A stretch of 64,000 nt of DNA from the NCBI GenBank assembly GCA_943789445.1, contig CALSUC010000002.1, positions 62,001 through 126,000 of the forward strand, given 5' to 3'. This document shows, in pieces, positions 59,477 to 64,000 of the stretch (position 1 is the stretch's first letter; each line of letters starts with the position of its first letter). A program made the position numbers and the translations under genes. The notes beneath the pieces are model-generated. The model was not told where the DNA came from and did not search any database. It saw only the letters and a program-made list of their open reading frames with translations. The DNA comes from UBA4575 sp002386945 (lineage in GTDB: Bacteria; Pseudomonadota; Gammaproteobacteria; UBA4575).

Positions 59477-60148
59477 TTAGACATCGCTCCAGCGACGCAC
59501 TAGGTTGATATAAGCCGAGTCAATTTGCTTGGTATGAGTTTCTGTTGGTTGCTTACGTAATAGCTTTTCGCGAGCACAACTAAGTTGATACAGTAGCTCA
59601 CGTTTTTCAGCATCACGCACAGAGCTTTGTACCCAAGTCACGGCGACCTGACGTTTACCCCGAGTTACCTGCGCGACGCGATGGCGACTGCTAGCGGGGT
59701 AGAGCACAGCATCACCAGCTGGATACTTGATTACTTGCTCACCCAAATTAGTTTGTAGCACAAGCTCACCCCCGTCATAGTCTTCAGGGGAGTTTAAAAA
59801 TATTGTGATCGCAATATCTGACCGGTATTTATCCTGCCCACCCATAATCGGGTCATCAATATGCTCGCCATATTCCATACCAGTTTCATAACAGGCATAA
59901 AATGGGCTAGCAATACGTAAGGGTAAGGCCGCGCGTTGGTAAGTTTTATGGCGTAATAGGTTAGTCATAACCAAGGCGTTTAACTGTTGCGTTAGAGGAT
60001 CATTCATAGCCAGCTCTTGGTTGTTTTTAACCGTTGCTGCTACATCTCCCGCGCTGAGTTTGCCGTCGATAAACTGCGCTTTTTTTAGCAGTTCAGCAAT
60101 TGCCGTGAGTTGTTGTGTGCCTAGCACCTGTTTAAGTTGGATAAGCAA
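59477..60148 (-). CDS. PKHD-type Fe(II)/2OG hydroxylase (YbiX/PiuC family)
   Basis: This 223-aa protein starts with TTG at 60148 (family N-terminus MLIQLKQVL). The facial triad is His and Asp in YGEHIDDPIMG (about 98-108) and His in SSRHRVAQV (near 158), with Arg in VTRGKRQVAVTWVQS. It is often linked to siderophore or iron uptake in other bacteria, but the substrate is unknown. Divergent from a 109-aa gene across 64 bases. Confidence 0.88.
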   Translation of the reverse strand: MLIQLKQVLGTQQLTAIAELLKKAQFIDGKLSAGDVAATVKNNQELAMNDPLTQQLNALVMTNLLRHKTYQRAALPLRIASPFYACYETGMEYGEHIDDPIMGGQDKYRSDIAITIFLNSPEDYDGGELVLQTNLGEQVIKYPAGDAVLYPASSRHRVAQVTRGKRQVAVTWVQSSVRDAEKRELLYQLSCAREKLLRKQPTETHTKQIDSAYINLVRRWSDV

Positions 60149-60212
60149 AATATAATTCTTCCCGTTATACTGCGTTCTTATAAGACCACTATCTAAAATA
60201 AAGCCCTAAGCC

Positions 60213-60542
60213 ATGATACTGAAAGTTATTGTAGATGAAAGAACCATTCCGATCGAAGTTCCAGATTATATGCTTGCTGAGGCAGCTGATTTTTTCGCTC
60301 GAATGGACGGTGATATGGATGCAGGCTGGCAAATGAGTCGGCAATGGGTGGAGAAACCTGATGGTATCCAGCGTTGCCAAATTGCAGCTGACAAAATACT
60401 GACAGCTTTGGATTCTGGTGACGAAAAAATAGCGACATTAATGGCTGGCTATATTCTACGTACACTCCCTGGGGTAGATCGAGTCGATATCGATACCGGT
60501 GGTGATATGACTCAGACTGAATTTGCCATGGCAGATGCCTAG
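60213..60542 (+). CDS. conserved hypothetical, 109 aa
   Basis: This acidic soluble protein has a helical core (MLAEAADFFARMDGDMDAGWQMSRQWV, IQRCQIAADKILTALDSGDEKIATLMAGYILRTL). It contains a WQMSRQWV motif near residue 39-46 that looks family-specific. No catalytic motif, no signal. It shares a short divergent promoter with the PKHD hydroxylase gene. I do not recognise the family. Confidence 0.65.
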   Translation: MILKVIVDERTIPIEVPDYMLAEAADFFARMDGDMDAGWQMSRQWVEKPDGIQRCQIAADKILTALDSGDEKIATLMAGYILRTLPGVDRVDIDTGGDMTQTEFAMADA

Positions 60543-60551
60543 TTTGATTAC

Positions 60552-61004
60552 CTAGTCCAATCGCAGTTGCATAAGAAAGTGAGGGTGATCTAGCTCTGAT
60601 TGAATGCCTTCTTTGAGTTCGAACCCTAGCGCCTGATAAAAGCCACAGGCCTCTTCACGCGCATGTAGATAACAATCTGCCATGCCGCACTTGCGTGCAT
60701 CAGCAACTAACTGCGTCACCAGCTCACGGCCAATCCCCAGCCCTTGAAATTCAGCGGCAACCGCCATATAGCGAATGCGAGCAGACAGTTGCTGAGCCTT
60801 TATTGTTTCATAATGAATACGCCCGATACCTATGATGCTGTTATCTTCGGTTAAACAAATCCGGTGATAGGCTTGATCCTCTAAGGCGTCACGTTCAGTG
60901 CCTAGCACAAGGCCAAAAGGGCGCCTGAGCTGTTGCCAGCGGAATTGATAATAGGCTTGCCATTGCTCATCGGTTGCCGGGCTGTCGTAATGGAATGACG
61001 GCAT
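60552..61004 (-). CDS. GNAT family N-acetyltransferase
   Basis: This protein has 150 aa from the ATG at 61004; a TTG at 61016 is possible. It has the acetyl-CoA motif V/AAEFQGLGIGRELVTQLV and the C-terminal 'ACGFYQALGFE'. The fold matches ElaA/GNAT enzymes. The substrate is unknown. It starts 12 bases downstream of the oxygenase stop at 61017 and is probably co-transcribed with it. Confidence 0.85.
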   Translation of the reverse strand: MPSFHYDSPATDEQWQAYYQFRWQQLRRPFGLVLGTERDALEDQAYHRICLTEDNSIIGIGRIHYETIKAQQLSARIRYMAVAAEFQGLGIGRELVTQLVADARKCGMADCYLHAREEACGFYQALGFELKEGIQSELDHPHFLMQLRLD

Positions 61005-61016
61005 GGCTAAAATCAA

Positions 61017-61610
61017 TTAGGCAAACACGACCCAAGTCGTGGCGATATATTTGCTGCCTTTTTCTAAGGCGATACCACGGTGCTCGTGAGTCCAAAAGGG
61101 TGGGAATAAAATAAGACTGCCTTGAGAGGGTGTGATCTTAAGATCCTGTGATGAGAATTCAGTTTCACCGCCCGGGCCTTCGACATCGTTTAAATACCAA
61201 ATAGCGACTAACTGACGTTGGCTAAATTCATGGCTACCACCATCAATATGCCAGTGATAAAACTCACCTGGCAGTGTACGTTGTAGGCCATAACCCATAT
61301 CTTTAAATGAACCAGAGAAAAATGGGAATTGCAGACGAAACTCTCTAAGAGCAATGCCTAAAGATCGGAATAGTGCGCGATCTACATCTTGCCAATGCGG
61401 TTTACCACTGACGACAAGGTCAGTGGAGCGCTTAATGCTGTTGTCTTCATTCGCCATTTGGCCGACACGACCCAGATATTGATCTTCTGGGCAGGCCTCA
61501 AAACGTTGAATGACATCGGCGCAAAATTCTGCTGCTAATGCATTTTTCTTTTCGAAGACAAGGCTTCCAGGTTTGCATTCCTGAATGGTTACTAAGCGGT
61601 TTTCTTTCAT
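61017..61610 (-). CDS. 2OG-Fe(II) oxygenase (prolyl-4-hydroxylase-like)
   Basis: This 197-aa protein has a double-stranded beta-helix with His and Asp in FYHWHIDGGSHEF (about 117-121), His in FPPFWTHEHRGIAL (about 170-173) and a Lys/Arg-rich last strand. The start overlaps the stop of the upstream 344-aa gene by one base (TAATG), so the two are coupled. A hydroxylation target cannot be named. Confidence 0.85.
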   Translation of the reverse strand: MKENRLVTIQECKPGSLVFEKKNALAAEFCADVIQRFEACPEDQYLGRVGQMANEDNSIKRSTDLVVSGKPHWQDVDRALFRSLGIALREFRLQFPFFSGSFKDMGYGLQRTLPGEFYHWHIDGGSHEFSQRQLVAIWYLNDVEGPGGETEFSSQDLKITPSQGSLILFPPFWTHEHRGIALEKGSKYIATTWVVFA

Positions 61611-62644
61611 TATTTAAAGGCTTCGGTAGTCAAGAAGGCATCGATCTCTGAGCTTGTTTTTTGTGCGGCAAAAAGGCTTAGACAATGCTGTATGACATCA
61701 TGCCAATAGTGCCTGCTGCGGTCTACCCAAGTCGCCAATTTCTCATAGTTATGATCTTGATGCCATTGATTGTAAGCACTTATGAAAGAGGGGCAGAGTT
61801 CTTTTCGTGTCGCGTTCATGTTGCCAGCATAAAAATGGATGGAGGCTATTCTCTCGTCTTCAATCAGGGCCGGTAAGGTCGATAATGCATCAGAAAATAA
61901 ATCTTTAATCGCACGAAGCTTGAGTTCAACACGTGGGTTGTTAATCTCAAGCAACATTTTTTTCCAATCAGGTCCAATGATTTGACTGGCCTCAATCTCA
62001 CCGATTTCATGCAGCTTAATTGCTTCAGCTTCAACCTCAGCCATAGTGTGTAAAGCCGTATTAACATCGTCTTCAAACGGGTAGTACTTCATCGCCCTAG
62101 ACATACCATTTTCATTGCCATGCCAGTGCCATTCTTGAACTCTTTCCCAGATCATTCGAGCGATAGATTGTCGGCGAATGAAGATGTTGTTTCCTAAGGT
62201 CATGGCTGGTGGTGAGGCGAGATCACGGGCATATTCTTGACCACTGATAAAAATAGTAAAGTCGTGATGCGTTTCACTGCTTAACTTCTCGGCAAGAAAA
62301 AAGTGTGGCGTCCGATTAGCGCCAAGCCCGCCACTATAAATTAAGCCATGTGAATTAATTTTTTGGTTGATCGTGACGGTATCGAAAGGGTCAGACTGTT
62401 GTCCGTTGATGTTCAGGTCTTGAAAATCAACATCTTCAAGCTGCTCCCAGACCGCTTCACGTTCAGTCACCCATTGGCCGACTGGGCCACTGGTGAGATT
62501 GTCTTGGTAAGCTAGTTTCTCTGACCAACGATAGAACTCACGCATTTTCATTAGATAAATGCAGAGGGTGAAATTGCCGGCATGACGGGCATCGGCAATA
62601 TTGCAGTTGTGTTGAACCTGCGCAGAAAGGAGATCGGTATTCAT
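61610..62644 (-). CDS. uncharacterised 344-aa protein coupled to an oxygenase
   Basis: This soluble protein begins with CNIADARHAGNFTLCIYLMKMREFYRW, a Cys-containing segment with His and Tyr/Trp residues that looks conserved. It is mostly helical thereafter (TALHTMAEVEAEAIKLHEIGEIEAS). It resembles a family I recall only as 'Sfum_1244-like', found in sulfur and sulfate-using bacteria, but this is uncertain. The stop overlaps the start of the 2OG oxygenase (TAATG), suggesting a functional pair, perhaps substrate and modifying enzyme. No signal peptide. Confidence 0.65.
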   Translation of the reverse strand: MNTDLLSAQVQHNCNIADARHAGNFTLCIYLMKMREFYRWSEKLAYQDNLTSGPVGQWVTEREAVWEQLEDVDFQDLNINGQQSDPFDTVTINQKINSHGLIYSGGLGANRTPHFFLAEKLSSETHHDFTIFISGQEYARDLASPPAMTLGNNIFIRRQSIARMIWERVQEWHWHGNENGMSRAMKYYPFEDDVNTALHTMAEVEAEAIKLHEIGEIEASQIIGPDWKKMLLEINNPRVELKLRAIKDLFSDALSTLPALIEDERIASIHFYAGNMNATRKELCPSFISAYNQWHQDHNYEKLATWVDRSRHYWHDVIQHCLSLFAAQKTSSEIDAFLTTEAFK

Positions 62645-62746
62645 AGGTTTAGAGGTATAATCGGCTTGCTATTAAATTACAAGCAAGACAACAGTGTTTG
62701 TCCTAGTATTAAATGCGTACAGTGGATTAGGGAATAGTAAAAGAAT

Positions 62747-63361
62747 ATGGCCAGACTAAAAGCGAAATGGAATCAGACACAGCATGAGCGCTCTCCAGAG
62801 CAGATTGCTTCAGTGGTCAGCAGTAATATTTGGATGCTTGCAGCTGATAGCTGCTTGAGTCTGGAAAATGAAGGTTTTGAAACGAATACCCATTCACAGC
62901 GTATGGATGTTATCTGTGAATTCCTCGCCTTTTCATTGCATGTGGTCGATCGCATGACCTTTGGTGAATTAGAAGAAGAGGAGCGTGTACGCTTTATCAA
63001 TGCCTTAGGTGTTAACTTGGCGAATTTGGTACATGACAATCGCTTGGATTCAAATGGCCCAGGCGAGCATCGTAAGCAATTTATTACGCTATTGAATGTG
63101 CGTATGGATGAATATTCTGATTGTGATTATGACATTGATGAGGGCCCTGGCTTTGGCCTCAGGCGTATTACCGGCAATCACGTGATGGCAGTGATGGGTG
63201 CGAAAGACCAGAAGTGGATTCCTGATTATGTCATTGACCTTGAAGCACCAAAGATAGTGAAGGGTATACAGCGTGTCATGACGGGTATGGGTGAGTCCTT
63301 AGATGATGCTGACTTTGAAATGCCACCCATTCCAGAAAACGGCACCTGGGGTGATGAGTAA
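62747..63361 (+). CDS. uncharacterised 204-aa protein
   Basis: This soluble protein has a helical N-terminus (QIASVVSSNIWMLAADSCLSL) and a middle segment with His and Asp residues (NLANLVHDNRLDSNGPGEH). The C-terminus is acidic (MPPIPENGTWGDE). No motif is recognised. It is divergent from the 344-aa gene and overlaps the following gene by eight bases (ATGAGTAA), so the two are translationally coupled. Confidence 0.65.
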   Translation: MARLKAKWNQTQHERSPEQIASVVSSNIWMLAADSCLSLENEGFETNTHSQRMDVICEFLAFSLHVVDRMTFGELEEEERVRFINALGVNLANLVHDNRLDSNGPGEHRKQFITLLNVRMDEYSDCDYDIDEGPGFGLRRITGNHVMAVMGAKDQKWIPDYVIDLEAPKIVKGIQRVMTGMGESLDDADFEMPPIPENGTWGDE

Positions 63362-64000
63362 GTATCTACTCTCCATAAGCCTAGTCATCTTAATAGGCTT
63401 ATGTTGGCAGGGCGCAGTACAAGCACAGCCGCTGCCACAGTCATCAATCACGCCTGAACGAGTTGAACATTGTCATATCGGTAGTGCAGATGAGATTGTT
63501 GAGTTTTATGCGCTGAACCATTACGTTTTATTTGCTCAAGCAGAGCATAAGACAGCGCAAGGTAAGCAGTCTCAAGTCCAGTTCTTAGTCACTTCTGATA
63601 TGGCCTATTTTTATATTGCTAGGATTCGCTTGCTACAAGGCAATGTGCGTGAGACCTGTCTGAAATTGTTGGCTAGGGAAGTGGATTATCAATTAGTCGC
63701 ACCTATCGCCGGCTTACTTAAAAGAAAGCCCAGACATCATTTTTTGTTTTTTGAGCAACTGCCTAGCAGCAGTCGTTGTGCCACAGAGAAGCAAGGTTGT
63801 GCGAGCTGGTCGCAATGGTCAGAAGACTCTGAGGGTGAGTATCTGCTGACGGCTTATCGTTATTCCTTGAAGCAGAAAGAACACTTTGAGCAGGCGATAA
63901 GGGTACGGGTAGGCGATAAGCAAATAGCACCAGGGCGTGGCAAGTTGAGCGCATTTGCGCGCATGCAGTATGTGCGACGTTTACGTAATGAGCTGGATGA
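63354..64000 (+). CDS. secreted protein of unknown function, truncated by window end
   Basis: An open frame from ATG 63354 continues past 64000 without a stop (215 codons seen). It encodes a signal peptide (MSKYLLSISLVILIGLCW..., with cleavage likely after VQA in GAVQAQPLPQ) and a mature part with several cysteines (HCHIG, RETCLK, SSRCATEKQGCASW), suggesting disulfides in the periplasm. The start overlaps the previous stop by eight bases. The family is not recognised. Confidence 0.7.
   Translation, partial: MSKYLLSISLVILIGLCWQGAVQAQPLPQSSITPERVEHCHIGSADEIVEFYALNHYVLFAQAEHKTAQGKQSQVQFLVTSDMAYFYIARIRLLQGNVRETCLKLLAREVDYQLVAPIAGLLKRKPRHHFLFFEQLPSSSRCATEKQGCASWSQWSEDSEGEYLLTAYRYSLKQKEHFEQAIRVRVGDKQIAPGRGKLSAFARMQYVRRLRNELD

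Overview
The window comes from a sulfur-oxidising gammaproteobacterium. A complete oxidative (reverse) dissimilatory sulfite reductase locus, dsrABEFHCMKLJOP, runs from 39454 to 50473. Its order matches purple sulfur bacteria such as Allochromatium vinosum. The rest of the core gene set is typically gammaproteobacterial: fabA, pepN, rimO, apt, dinB, and nrdAB with NrdR/DnaA sites. Base composition looks mid-forties percent GC by eye. The exact lineage cannot be fixed from sequence alone. I see no tRNA, rRNA, IS element, prophage or CRISPR array.

Region by region. 0-9.5 kb holds housekeeping genes: two GST-like proteins, a retropepsin-like protease, a probably PPi-dependent phosphofructokinase, adk, a mercaptopyruvate-type sulfurtransferase, a Nudix hydrolase, BolA, TatD and TrhO. 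9.5-19 kb holds pepN, an AbgT transporter, fabA with a MerR-type regulator, a divergent AlkB-type monooxygenase with an unusual last histidine box, and dinB. 19-24 kb holds a two-gene unit of a cytoplasmic molybdopterin oxidoreductase and a flavin/ferredoxin partner, then a TraB/GumN protein and an SDR. 24-31.5 kb holds nrdB and nrdA, an ATM1-type ABC exporter, an S24-fold protein and two tiny membrane-protein genes. 31.7-36.2 kb holds an H-NOX gas sensor, a histidine kinase, an orphan secretin and an NtrC-type sigma-54 activator, all on the minus strand.

36.5-50.5 kb is the sulfur island. On the minus strand, divergent from dsrA, lies a compact operon: a TauD-like dioxygenase, a 63-aa protein, a Cas6/Cmx6-like RAMP protein with no CRISPR, a DsrC paralogue in which both functional cysteines are glycine (RspA type), and a 67-aa protein. 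On the plus strand lies the dsr operon. It has RNA hairpins between dsrA/dsrB and dsrC/dsrM, a structured dsrK/dsrL spacer, and a +1 frameshift in dsrO. Two unrelated minus-strand genes (NAD-type isocitrate dehydrogenase and rimO) split off dsrN and dsrR. Those two lead into a NarX/NarL-like two-component pair and a rhodanese.

57.7-64 kb holds an EF-hand protein, DUF4126, apt, a PKHD hydroxylase, a GNAT, a second 2OG-Fe(II) oxygenase coupled to a 344-aa unknown, and two uncharacterised genes. The last of these runs off the window.

How it fits together: DsrEFH passes sulfur to DsrC. DsrAB with DsrL oxidises it to sulfite, and DsrMKJOP links DsrC to the quinone pool. DsrN makes the siroheme amide and DsrR acts in regulation. 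The NarXL-like pair and the H-NOX cluster are candidate redox or gas inputs. The RspA/Cas6-like/TauD-like operon is the strongest candidate for an undescribed system.
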